Shown here piece by piece: positions 25,902 to 33,693 of a stretch of 33,693 bases of DNA. Location of the stretch: the NCBI GenBank assembly GCA_002686365.1, contig NZBZ01000010.1:1-33693 (forward strand), given 5' to 3'. The DNA is from a bacterium (GTDB lineage: Bacteria; Patescibacteriota; Minisyncoccia; UBA6257; GWB1-50-10). Position 1 is the first letter of the stretch, and each line of letters begins with the position of its first letter. The translations under genes and the position numbers were made by a program. The notes beneath the pieces were generated by a model. That model was not told the origin of the DNA and did no database searches. It saw only the letters and a list, made by a program, of their open reading frames with translations.

Positions 25902-26079
25902 AATTAAAAACGTTCTTTGTGAATGATTGTTGGAGGGAGTCGGGACCGCGTTGCGAGCGAATAGGTGTTTTGCCGGGCACCCGTGAGCCCGAAGGGCGAG
26001 GAGGGTGGCAAAATACCGTGCATGAGCGAGCATCACGCGGTGACGAACGAAAACTTAATGAACAAGAATGTTTTTAATT
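25902..26079 (-). repeat. Long foldback element L3, outer arm containing the PBP1A stop codon
   Basis: AATTAAAAACgTTCTT / AAGAATGTTTTTAATT outer arms; inner stem aligned to L1. Confidence 0.85.
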
Positions 26080-28572
26080 GTACAAAATCACATTAGTCTT
26101 TTTCGCACTCCCCTTCTCATCAACAACATGTATCTGCACAACATTCTGAGATTCCAAGGCGTCAAATACAAACCACTGGAATGAAAACGTTTTTCCGGAA
26201 AGCGGTATACGGGTTAAAAGCTTTCCATTAAAACGCATCTCTAGGCTACTCAAATTCTCCTTTGAAACAACATTAGCCTTCATAAGAAAGGGAGTCTTCA
26301 CAAAACTCCCGTTCAGAGGAGAAATATTAGTAATAGAAATCGCCTCATCTGCCTGAATTACCTGCTTCTCTACTGCTCCCTCTGGAATCAGCTTGTTATA
26401 CTCTGAAAAATCCGGAATGGTTGATGAAGCCCACTGGAAAACGCCCTCCTCCCAAAGAGAAAATTGGGGATCCTGATATGGGTCTTCAGGAAATGAACCA
26501 GAAGGATCCTTTTTATCAACATAGTAAAGAATGGAATGAATCTGCGGATAAGACTCCTTGTCTTTTTCAGGCACATAAATCGACTGCCCGCCAATCATAG
26601 GCTTCCGAACCCCCTCTAAAGCATCGGGGCGAGTAAATCCCTCTGAAGGATAAAACTCAAACGCCTCCTGTAAAAACGCATTCCACATAGGAACAGCAGC
26701 CAAAATACTTCCGCCCTTCTTCTGCATGGGCACATTATCGTTATTCCCCGCCCAAACACCTGCTGCAAGCGAAGGAGTATATCCAACAGTCCAAGCATCA
26801 CGAAAATCATTTGTTGTGCCAGTCTTAAGAGCAACATCCCGCCCCGGAAAGACAGTAAGACCTAAGCTGCCGTGAAAAAGACCGGACCGAAGCTCCTTGT
26901 CCGATAGAATCTGATTAATCATTCGAGGATACTGCGGATCTATAACCCGCTCTGCCCGATCACGATACCCTTCCAGTACCTTCCCGCTTCTATCACGCAC
27001 CTCCAAAATAAATGTCTGCTCATGCCGAACCCCCTCTTCTGCAAGAGTCCCATACGCATTTACAAGTTCAGCCAAAAGAACTTCTCCTCCTCCCAGCACA
27101 AGCGAAAGCCCATACCGACCCCGCTCCTTAAGCGTTGAGATACCAAAGTCATTAATTGTCCGAAGCACATCATCAAATCCAGCAAGATAAAGAGCCTTCA
27201 CAGAAGGAACATTGATCGATTGAGAAAGTCCCTCTGCAAGCGAAGTGGCTCCCCGAAAAATCTCATCAAAATTCTGCGGATGAAAACACTCCTCATGCTC
27301 GTTATCAAAATCGACGACTGAAGGACACTCTGGATTACTTGAGGCAAACTCAGTAGGAGTATCGTAAACAATCGTCTGCGGCAGATATCCCTTCTCAAAT
27401 GCAGTAAGGTAGGCAAAAGGCTTCAGGGCCGAACCCGGCTGCCTAAGTCCCTGAAAAGGAACATTAAAACTTGGCTCAAATCCGCAATTGAGCCCCGGAC
27501 TACACCCCTCAGGCCCTGGCTCCCCAAAAGGATCTTTAGAGCCCACAAGCGCCAAAATCTGCCCAGTCTTAGGGTCTTGAGCAAAAAGAGCAGCATTTCT
27601 GCCCGAATAAAGCTCTGTATTCCTCTCTGCCCCCTCCAGCACAACGCGCTCTGCAATCTCCTGCAGTCTAAAATCAAGAGTAGTAAGAACTCGAAGTCCT
27701 CCATTCATTACAAGCTCCTCCCCATACTTCTCCACCAAATAATCCCGAACAGCAAGAGAAAAATGATACGCCTTCAAAGACTCAGGATTCCGCTGAAACA
27801 CAATCTCTTCCTCCTTTGCAGACTCCACCTCTTCCGAATCCAAAAATCCCAACTCTCCCATACGATCCAGCACATACCTCTGTCTATCATAAAGCTCCTC
27901 AACATGATTACCCCACGGAGAATAGTAACTTGGAGCATTCTGCATAGCAGCTAAAAGCGAAGACTCAGCAAGAGTCAGCTCTCCCGCAGACTTACTGAAA
28001 AAAGTCTGCGAAGCTGCCTCAATGCCATACGCATTTGACCCATACGGAATCTGATTCAGATACAGCTCAAAAATCTCATCCTTTGTATATCGAGATTCAA
28101 GCTGAAGCGCCAAAATAAGCTCTTTTACCTTTCGAGGAATTGTGCGCTCTGGAGTCAAAAACAAATTCTTTGCAAGCTGCTGAGTAATCGTAGACCCCCC
28201 CTGAACAATACGACCTGCCCGAAGATTTGTAATAAAGGCCCGAATAATACCTCTTACATCAATAGCAGGATCATTATAAAAACCCGCATTCTCCGCAGCA
28301 AGAGTTGCCTGCTTCAACTGCTCTGGAATCTCCTCAAACGAAATCGCAGTCCGCTTCTCCTCGCCATGAATCTCATACAAAAGAACCTCGCCAGTCCTGT
28401 CGAAAATTTTTGTAGAAAGTGCTACCTGCTTAGTATTAAGCTGCGAGGGCGAAGGAAGATCTTTAGAAACAACTGCCACATAAAGGACAGCCAAAGATCC
28501 AAGAAATATAAAGAGGGCAACTACTGCCCAGAAAAAAAGAAAAAATGTTCGCCTCCTGCGTCGAGATGCCAT
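26074..28572 (-). CDS. PBP1A-family bifunctional penicillin-binding protein
   Basis: GT51 EN/QGGSTITQQLAKN motifs, transpeptidase SQSINVPSVKAL and KTGTTNDFRDAW. Confidence 0.95.
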   Translation of the reverse strand: MASRRRRRTFFLFFWAVVALFIFLGSLAVLYVAVVSKDLPSPSQLNTKQVALSTKIFDRTGEVLLYEIHGEEKRTAISFEEIPEQLKQATLAAENAGFYNDPAIDVRGIIRAFITNLRAGRIVQGGSTITQQLAKNLFLTPERTIPRKVKELILALQLESRYTKDEIFELYLNQIPYGSNAYGIEAASQTFFSKSAGELTLAESSLLAAMQNAPSYYSPWGNHVEELYDRQRYVLDRMGELGFLDSEEVESAKEEEIVFQRNPESLKAYHFSLAVRDYLVEKYGEELVMNGGLRVLTTLDFRLQEIAERVVLEGAERNTELYSGRNAALFAQDPKTGQILALVGSKDPFGEPGPEGCSPGLNCGFEPSFNVPFQGLRQPGSALKPFAYLTAFEKGYLPQTIVYDTPTEFASSNPECPSVVDFDNEHEECFHPQNFDEIFRGATSLAEGLSQSINVPSVKALYLAGFDDVLRTINDFGISTLKERGRYGLSLVLGGGEVLLAELVNAYGTLAEEGVRHEQTFILEVRDRSGKVLEGYRDRAERVIDPQYPRMINQILSDKELRSGLFHGSLGLTVFPGRDVALKTGTTNDFRDAWTVGYTPSLAAGVWAGNNDNVPMQKKGGSILAAVPMWNAFLQEAFEFYPSEGFTRPDALEGVRKPMIGGQSIYVPEKDKESYPQIHSILYYVDKKDPSGSFPEDPYQDPQFSLWEEGVFQWASSTIPDFSEYNKLIPEGAVEKQVIQADEAISITNISPLNGSFVKTPFLMKANVVSKENLSSLEMRFNGKLLTRIPLSGKTFSFQWFVFDALESQNVVQIHVVDEKGSAKKTNVILYN

Positions 28573-28616
28573 ACCCCCAATAATACCTTCGAGGACACAA
28601 AGAAATCAACTAAACG

Positions 28617-29084
28617 CTACAGCCTCCTGCCTGAGGCAGCAATAGCAACTGCAAGTGCATCCGTTACATCATCAAGCTTCTTCTCTACTGACTCGCCTAA
28701 AAAATGAGAAACCATCCGGGCAACCGCAGCCTTCGAAGCACTGCCGTCTCCGGATACAGCAAGCTTTACCTCTGGTGGAGAAAGCTCCACCAGAGTAACC
28801 GCATGCCTCTCAAGCACAAGAAGCACAACCCCTCGCGCCTCCGCAACCTCAATAGCAGTCTTCTGATTTTTATAAAAATACACGCTCTCAACCCCAGCAG
28901 CCTGAGGATTAGTTCTCAAAAGCAAAGACTCCAGCTTCTTCTCTAAAAAAACAAGGCGCTCTGAAAGCGTACCTGAAGACGCGGACAAGAGCCCGCTCTC
29001 CAAATGGGAAAACTTACTCCCTTTCTGTTCCACAACCCCATATCCAACACGCGTTGTTCCGGGGTCTATGCCGAGAATAATCAT
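28617..29084 (-). CDS. ruvC: Crossover junction endodeoxyribonuclease RuvC
   Basis: MIILGIDPGTTRVGYGVVEQKG, GVESVYFYKNQKTAIEVAEARGV, DVTDALAVAIA. Confidence 0.95.
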   Translation of the reverse strand: MIILGIDPGTTRVGYGVVEQKGSKFSHLESGLLSASSGTLSERLVFLEKKLESLLLRTNPQAAGVESVYFYKNQKTAIEVAEARGVVLLVLERHAVTLVELSPPEVKLAVSGDGSASKAAVARMVSHFLGESVEKKLDDVTDALAVAIAASGRRL

Positions 29085-29088
29085 GCGC

Positions 29089-30228
29089 CTAGCCCTTAAT
29101 CGGCATCACAATATATAAAAGATGCGGATGGCTGGGACTTCGAAGTGCAGCAGGCTTATCAGCGCCCCCAACCTGAATCCCCACCTCACTCCCCTCATAC
29201 GCCTTAAGCCCATCTAGAACATATCGCCAGTTAAAAATCACAGAAAACGCATCTCCACTCACCTTCGCGGGAATCTTATATACATTCTCTCCCAACGCAC
29301 TCTCTGAAGATCGAATTTCCAAAAACTTCTTATTGCCCCCCACCTCAATAACCATATCATTCGTCTTCCCGGAAAGTGAGCTCGCAATCTTTACAGCATG
29401 AAAAAGCTCCTTGCCGTCCACCTTGGCCTCGCTCCGAAATTCCTGAGGAATAATCTGTGTATAGTCCGGAAACCCTCCCTCAACCAAACGAGAAATCACG
29501 CGCCGAGACTCTGTCTCAAAAAGCGCCTGACCAGAATCCACCAAAAGCTTAAGCTCGCCGCTCTCCTGAGTAAAAATTCTGGAAAAATCACTAATCGTAC
29601 GAATTGGCAAAGTAAAAGATATATCCTTTTGAGAGGTAGTTGAAAAAGACTTTGAAGAAAGCACTCTCTTTGCAAGCCGAAAGCTGTCCGTAGCAACAAG
29701 AGCAAGTCCCCCATCGTCAGAATGAACATATACACCGCTAATCTCAGGACGGATATCAGAATACTGCGTCGCAAAAGCGACCTGAGACAAGGCCTCCCGA
29801 AACACGCCAACGTCAAACGTAAGAGCAACGTGCGATGCGTCAATCGAAGGAACAATGGGGAAATCCTTCGCTCCCTGACCATACACCTGCGCCTCATAAT
29901 TATCAGTAACAATATGCAGCGCATTATCAATTCTCTCAAGTGTAATTCGTTCGCTCATCAAATTCTTCACAATCTCATAAAACACATGAAACGGAACAGT
30001 AAACTCTCCCCCTTTCGAAACCTTCCCAGACACAGTATGTTCAGCAACAAGATCAAGATCGGTCGCTGTAAACACAATGCGTCCATCAGTAACCCGAATA
30101 AGAACGTTTTTAAGAATGGGCAGGCTTGCCTGGTCTCCTCCAACAGAAGTCTGAACAGAAGACAAAGCCTCTAGGAGCTTACTACGTAATACTATTATCT
30201 TTAAATCTTTAGTCGTAGTAGTAGTCAT
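29089..30228 (-). CDS. dnaN: DNA polymerase III beta sliding clamp
   Basis: LRSKLLEALSSVQTSVGGDQASLPILKNVLI..., C-terminal YIVMPIKG; start set to MTTTTTKDLK rather than the ORF-track 30342. Confidence 0.96.
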   Translation of the reverse strand: MTTTTTKDLKIIVLRSKLLEALSSVQTSVGGDQASLPILKNVLIRVTDGRIVFTATDLDLVAEHTVSGKVSKGGEFTVPFHVFYEIVKNLMSERITLERIDNALHIVTDNYEAQVYGQGAKDFPIVPSIDASHVALTFDVGVFREALSQVAFATQYSDIRPEISGVYVHSDDGGLALVATDSFRLAKRVLSSKSFSTTSQKDISFTLPIRTISDFSRIFTQESGELKLLVDSGQALFETESRRVISRLVEGGFPDYTQIIPQEFRSEAKVDGKELFHAVKIASSLSGKTNDMVIEVGGNKKFLEIRSSESALGENVYKIPAKVSGDAFSVIFNWRYVLDGLKAYEGSEVGIQVGGADKPAALRSPSHPHLLYIVMPIKG

Positions 30229-30364
30229 GGTGGATATGTGAATAAATATTATATAACCGCGAGAAATAAGGACAAAAGAGGAGGGAGAAAAAGAATAATT
30301 CGGGGACAAGCAGGGGGCTTGTGTGGATGAATATCTGGTCAAGGCGGAAACTCTCCCCTCTTCT

Positions 30365-30433
30365 GTGCATAAAGAGCAAATCTATCCCTCGTAATCCGTA
30401 CCTTTATGCGACTCACACCAACATCTTATGCAC
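30365..30433 (-). repeat. Hairpin abutting the dnaA stop codon
   Basis: GTGCATAAA (30365-30373) / TTATGCAC ending 30433. Confidence 0.55.
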
Positions 30434-31813
30434 TTACGCTTTCTGCAAGCGGTCCTTGATAAGGGTAATGCGTTGGTTGAGTTGCGGATTTTGGCTCACC
30501 TCTCTTGAAATCTTTTCATATGCATGAATTGCAGTTGTGTGGTCTCTTTTTCCAAGCCTCTCGCCTATGTGGGGATAAGAAAGATTGAGCACGTCCCGCA
30601 TGAGATACATACAGACCTGTCGGGGCTCAACAATCTCCTTTTTCCTGCTTCTATCAGAAAGCTCCTGCGGAGAAACGTCAAAAAAGTCAGCAACAGTCTT
30701 TAGAACATCCTGAACAGTAATATTTTTAGAGACTACATTCGTCACTTCCTGAATAATCTCGTCAACTTTTCGTGTCGTCACCTTCTCTCCCTTATACTGC
30801 TGATAAAAAATAACTTTATTTAACACGCCCTCAAGCTCTCGGATGTTATTTTGAATTTTAAGCGCCACATGTTCCAAAATCCCATCCTCAAGAACAACCT
30901 CCTGTTGATCAACCTTCGCGCGTAAAATAGCAAGACGCATCTCATAGTCCGGATAGCTAATATCTATTATCATTCCTCCCTCAAACCGAGAGCGAAGCCT
31001 CTCTTCAAGGGTAGGAATTGCGGCTGGAGGCCGGTCAGAAGACATAATAATCTGTTTATTGTGCTCATGCAGAGTATTGAACGTGTAAAAGAACTCTTGT
31101 TCTGTTGCGGCCTTGCCCCCAATAAACTGAATATCATCAATTATGAGGAGGTCTACGTCGCGATACTTGCTCTTAACATCATCCATCCGTCTATTTCGAA
31201 GCGCCCAGACCACGTCATTAATAAATTTTTCCGAAGTTACATAGAGTACCCGAACCTTTTTAGAATACTTCTTCTGAATCGCATTTCCTGCAGCCTGAAT
31301 AAGGTGAGTCTTTCCAAGCCCCACTCCCCCATACAGAAAAAGCGGATTATACTTCGTGCCAACATCATCAATCACGGCCTGAACAGCAGCATAGGCAAGT
31401 TCATTTGAGGAGCCGACAATAAACGAATCCAGCGCATATCTCGGGTTAAGATTCGTCTTTGGATCAACGCGAAGCTCCAAGAGAGGTTCTTGGGGGCGAA
31501 CAGAGACTTTTGGCCCTCCCTGACTTTTCCGCACGCGCTTTTTAAGGGCCTCTGCATTCTGAGAATTCACCACAACATAATCAACGCTTTTTACCGCGCC
31601 ATCCAAGTTACGAAGCGAACCCAGAATAAGTTTATGATATCGAGTTTTTACCCAGTCTTTTGCAAAATGATTAGGCAGCCCAATTAAAGCAACTCCATTT
31701 TTATCGTTCTTATCAACGAGCTGACTTTGTTTTAGCCAGGTAAGAAAATTTGGACGAGAGATTTGAAGCTCTATCTCTCCTAATACAGTTTTCCAAAGTT
31801 CGTTGCTGTTCAT
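30434..31813 (-). CDS. dnaA: Chromosomal replication initiator DnaA
   Basis: NPLFLYGGVGLGKTHLIQAAGNAI, LLIIDDIQFIGGKAATEQEFFYTFN, LSYPHIGERLGKRDHTTAIHAYEKI. Confidence 0.98.
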   Translation of the reverse strand: MNSNELWKTVLGEIELQISRPNFLTWLKQSQLVDKNDKNGVALIGLPNHFAKDWVKTRYHKLILGSLRNLDGAVKSVDYVVVNSQNAEALKKRVRKSQGGPKVSVRPQEPLLELRVDPKTNLNPRYALDSFIVGSSNELAYAAVQAVIDDVGTKYNPLFLYGGVGLGKTHLIQAAGNAIQKKYSKKVRVLYVTSEKFINDVVWALRNRRMDDVKSKYRDVDLLIIDDIQFIGGKAATEQEFFYTFNTLHEHNKQIIMSSDRPPAAIPTLEERLRSRFEGGMIIDISYPDYEMRLAILRAKVDQQEVVLEDGILEHVALKIQNNIRELEGVLNKVIFYQQYKGEKVTTRKVDEIIQEVTNVVSKNITVQDVLKTVADFFDVSPQELSDRSRKKEIVEPRQVCMYLMRDVLNLSYPHIGERLGKRDHTTAIHAYEKISREVSQNPQLNQRITLIKDRLQKA

Positions 31814-31932
31814 CCCGTTAGAGGCAGAGCGTGCTTAGGGGCACGTCCGTGATTTTTTGTTAGGTTGCACCATGACGACTGTCTGGTGGCTATGGTATGT
31901 GATGCGTACATTTTTTGATTGCCTCTAACGGG
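31814..31932 (-). repeat. Start-codon-abutting structured element (dnaA leader)
   Basis: CCCGTTAGAGGCA/TGCCTCTAACGGG terminal stem; paralogue of 3705-3823. Confidence 0.88.
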
Positions 31933-31938
31933 ATTCAT

Positions 31939-32038
31939 TCCATTAGAAAATATAAATATAAAAGCCTCGTAGATTAAGAGCACAAGAGCCCCGATGCGAT
32001 ATCGTGAGAGAAGATGAAAGCGTAAATTTTCTAATAGG
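31939..32038 (-). repeat. Second inverted-repeat element in tandem upstream of dnaA
   Basis: CC-ATTAGAAAAT ... ATTTTCTAATAGG, bounded by ATGAAT on both sides (minus strand). Confidence 0.75.
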
Positions 32039-32075
32039 ATTCATAATGATAATAGATAAAAAATAAAGACCACCC

Positions 32076-32165
32076 TTGTCCACTTAATAATAATGATAAT
32101 GAGAAACCTTGCAACGTTGAAGAAACAGAAAAAGTGTGATTTAATTGTGAGCATCCTGTGGATGG
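32076..32165. promoter_or_regulatory. Candidate oriC core (DnaA-box-like sites plus DnaA-trio-like repeat)
   Basis: TTGTCCACT (32076-32084) followed by TAATAATAATGATAATGAG (32085-32103), and TGTGGATGG at 32157-32165. Confidence 0.45.
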
Positions 32166-32183
32166 AGAATTTCATAAAAAATC

Positions 32184-32318
32184 ATGAAACGAACTTACCA
32201 GCCAAAAAAGAAAAAAAGGAAGCGAACACACGGATTTCTGAAGCGATCACGTACTCCAGGGGGAAGGAGCGTGGTGCGGAAGCGAAGGCAGAAAGGAAGA
32301 AAGAAGCTAGCTGTATAG
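32184..32318 (+). CDS. rpmH: 50S ribosomal protein L34 (below ORF-track length cutoff)
   Basis: [44 protein letters not shown], 44 aa. Confidence 0.97.
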   Translation: MKRTYQPKKKKRKRTHGFLKRSRTPGGRSVVRKRRQKGRKKLAV

Positions 32319-32323
32319 GAAGC

Positions 32324-32399
32324 CGTTTGTTCAGAAAGAAATAAGACGTATAAGCGCGTCTGTTGTCCCGCCTCTCGGCGGGACGAACTTCTGAACGGG
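32324..32399 (+). repeat. Multi-branched hairpin between rpmH and rnpA
   Basis: CCGTT(tg)TTCAGAA / TTCTGAACGG closing stem, inner GTCCCGCC-TCTC-GGCGGGAC. Confidence 0.6.
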
Positions 32400-32428
32400 G
32401 GCCTGTAGATTAAATATCCTCAAGTTGT

Positions 32429-32674
32429 ATGCCGGCAATTATAGTAAAAAAAGGAAAGGGTGCTGCAAAAGAAAGGCCCGCAATTGTAGTAGGAAAGAGG
32501 GTTTTTGCAAAAGCCGTTGAAAGAAATCGCATAAGAAGAAGAATACGGGTAATTATAGGCCAGCGCATTCAAAAAAACAGAGAAAGGTATACAATTATCG
32601 TTGGGCCTGAGGCAAAAGCCCTAACATTCGAAGAATTAAGGCAAGAAATAGAAAAACAATTATCTAAAGTCTAG
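32429..32674 (+). CDS. rnpA: Ribonuclease P protein component
   Basis: rpmH-rnpA-yidC context; VGKRVFAKAVERNRIRRRIRVIIGQRI. Confidence 0.88.
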   Translation: MPAIIVKKGKGAAKERPAIVVGKRVFAKAVERNRIRRRIRVIIGQRIQKNRERYTIIVGPEAKALTFEELRQEIEKQLSKV

Positions 32675-32705
32675 AATCCTAAAGCCTAGAGCATAAACCA
32701 TGAAT

Positions 32706-32803
32706 CCCTCACATAACATACAATTAAAATCATATGTATATCGTCGAGAGTTTTATAATAATACCGAGCGCGCAATTTTTAAGCGTGTAGGTTTATGTGA
32801 GGG
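32706..32803 (+). repeat. Start-codon-abutting inverted-repeat element (yidC leader)
   Basis: CCCTCACATAA (32706-32716) / TTATGTGAGGG (32793-32803); flanked by ATGAAT and ATGAAA. Confidence 0.85.
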
Positions 32804-33556
32804 ATGAAATATATTTGGAACACATTTCTCTATCAGCCAATACTAAGTACGCTCGTCTTTATATATGACAAGGTAGCATTTGGAGACTTTGGGCTTGCAG
32901 TGGTTATTCTTACCATCGTTATACGAATCGTACTCTTCCCCCTCTTTTACAAGGGGGCAAAACAGCAGGCAATTATTCAAAAAATACAGCCAAAGATTAG
33001 AAAGATTCAGAAGGAGCTAAAGCACGACAAGGAGAAGCAGGCTGCGGAACTCATGAAAATCTATAAGAAGCATAAGATAAACCCCTTCTCCTCAATTTTA
33101 ACACTGCTGGTTCAGCTCCCAATACTCATTGCTCTCTATCGCGTGATCTTAAATGAGATAGGAGGTGAATTTTTTGACAATTTTATCTTTTTAGGGTTTA
33201 TTGACTTAAGGGAGAAGAGCATAATAATCGCTGTAATAGCTGCAATCCTTCAATATGTTCAGATACGGCTGGCAATGCCGAAGAAATCTACAGAAAAAAG
33301 CAGCAATCCAATCGCATCAGCCGGAAGGATGATGGCCTATATTGGACCTGGGCTAACGCTTTTCATACTCACAAGGTTCCCTGCAGCCCTCGGTATTTAC
33401 TGGCTCACATCAACCATTTTCTCTATAGGCCAGCAGATATATATAAATAAACGCATCAAAAAAGAAGATGTAGATGAGGAAATAGAAGAGCTGAAAGAGG
33501 AGGCCGAAGAAGAAGTAGAAAAAGAAGAGGATAAAGAAAACAAGACGAAGACATAA
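32804..33556 (+). CDS. yidC: YidC/Oxa1-family membrane protein insertase
   Basis: FGLAVVILTIVIRIVLFPLFYKGAKQQAIIQKIQPKIRKIQKELKHDKEKQAAELMKIYKKHKINPFSSILTLLVQLPILIALYRV. Confidence 0.97.
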   Translation: MKYIWNTFLYQPILSTLVFIYDKVAFGDFGLAVVILTIVIRIVLFPLFYKGAKQQAIIQKIQPKIRKIQKELKHDKEKQAAELMKIYKKHKINPFSSILTLLVQLPILIALYRVILNEIGGEFFDNFIFLGFIDLREKSIIIAVIAAILQYVQIRLAMPKKSTEKSSNPIASAGRMMAYIGPGLTLFILTRFPAALGIYWLTSTIFSIGQQIYINKRIKKEDVDEEIEELKEEAEEEVEKEEDKENKTKT

Positions 33557-33630
33557 GACGTAAGACATAAGATATAGGAAAAACGAACCCATCGTTCCTA
33601 AGCCCTAAGTCTTATGTCCTAAGCCCTAAC

Positions 33631-33693
33631 ATGGAACACATTAAAGAAAAAATCGAATCGGCAATAACTCTTATGGGGTTTGAAGAGGCAAAG
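33631..33693 (+). CDS. Probable Jag/SpoIIIJ-associated RNA-binding protein, N-terminus only
   Basis: MEHIKEKIESAITLMGFEEAK after yidC; mainly synteny. Confidence 0.6.
   Translation, partial: MEHIKEKIESAITLMGFEEAK

Noticed and set aside
32093-32344. 83-aa ORF
   Set aside because: Out of frame with the clear rpmH; shadow ORF.
1-33693. CRISPR array, transposase, integrase, prophage or toxin-antitoxin module
   Set aside because: No regularly spaced repeats with spacers and no recognisable proteins of these families in the ORF track.

Overview
The window looks like a chromosomal replication-origin neighbourhood of a Candidate Phyla Radiation (Patescibacteria/Parcubacteria-type) bacterium. This is inferred from gene content only. 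Core genes: dnaA, dnaN, ruvC and PBP1A on minus; rpmH, rnpA, yidC and a likely jag start on plus; ruvB-tsaE-holA and ruvA; polA, uvrD/pcrA, gspE/pilB, rpsT, murB (partial), a murE-like ligase, a beta-CASP MBL RNase, yebC, a histidine kinase, a TrmB-family regulator and one tRNA-Arg(CCG). Several orphan or hypothetical genes look self-contained, with their own promoter and intrinsic terminator. No CRISPR, rRNA, transposase or prophage was seen. The main unexplained signal is a set of palindromic/structured elements placed at gene boundaries. (i) About 100-120 bp inverted-repeat elements sit exactly at start codons (dnaA, MBL RNase, permease, yidC, and a short one at ruvA). They are flanked by a direct repeat of the start-codon sequence (ATGAA or ATGAT) and show compensatory changes in their stems. 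(ii) Three long (~180 bp) foldback elements with shared internal architecture each begin at the stop codon of an unrelated gene (EF-Tu-like domain protein, holA, PBP1A). (iii) A ~205-nt multi-branched RNA candidate lies between ruvB and gspE with a consensus promoter and a terminator. (iv) Palindromes inside ORFs (murE-like, yebC) resemble in-frame palindromic insertions. Everything is from reading the sequence; no database search or folding program was run.
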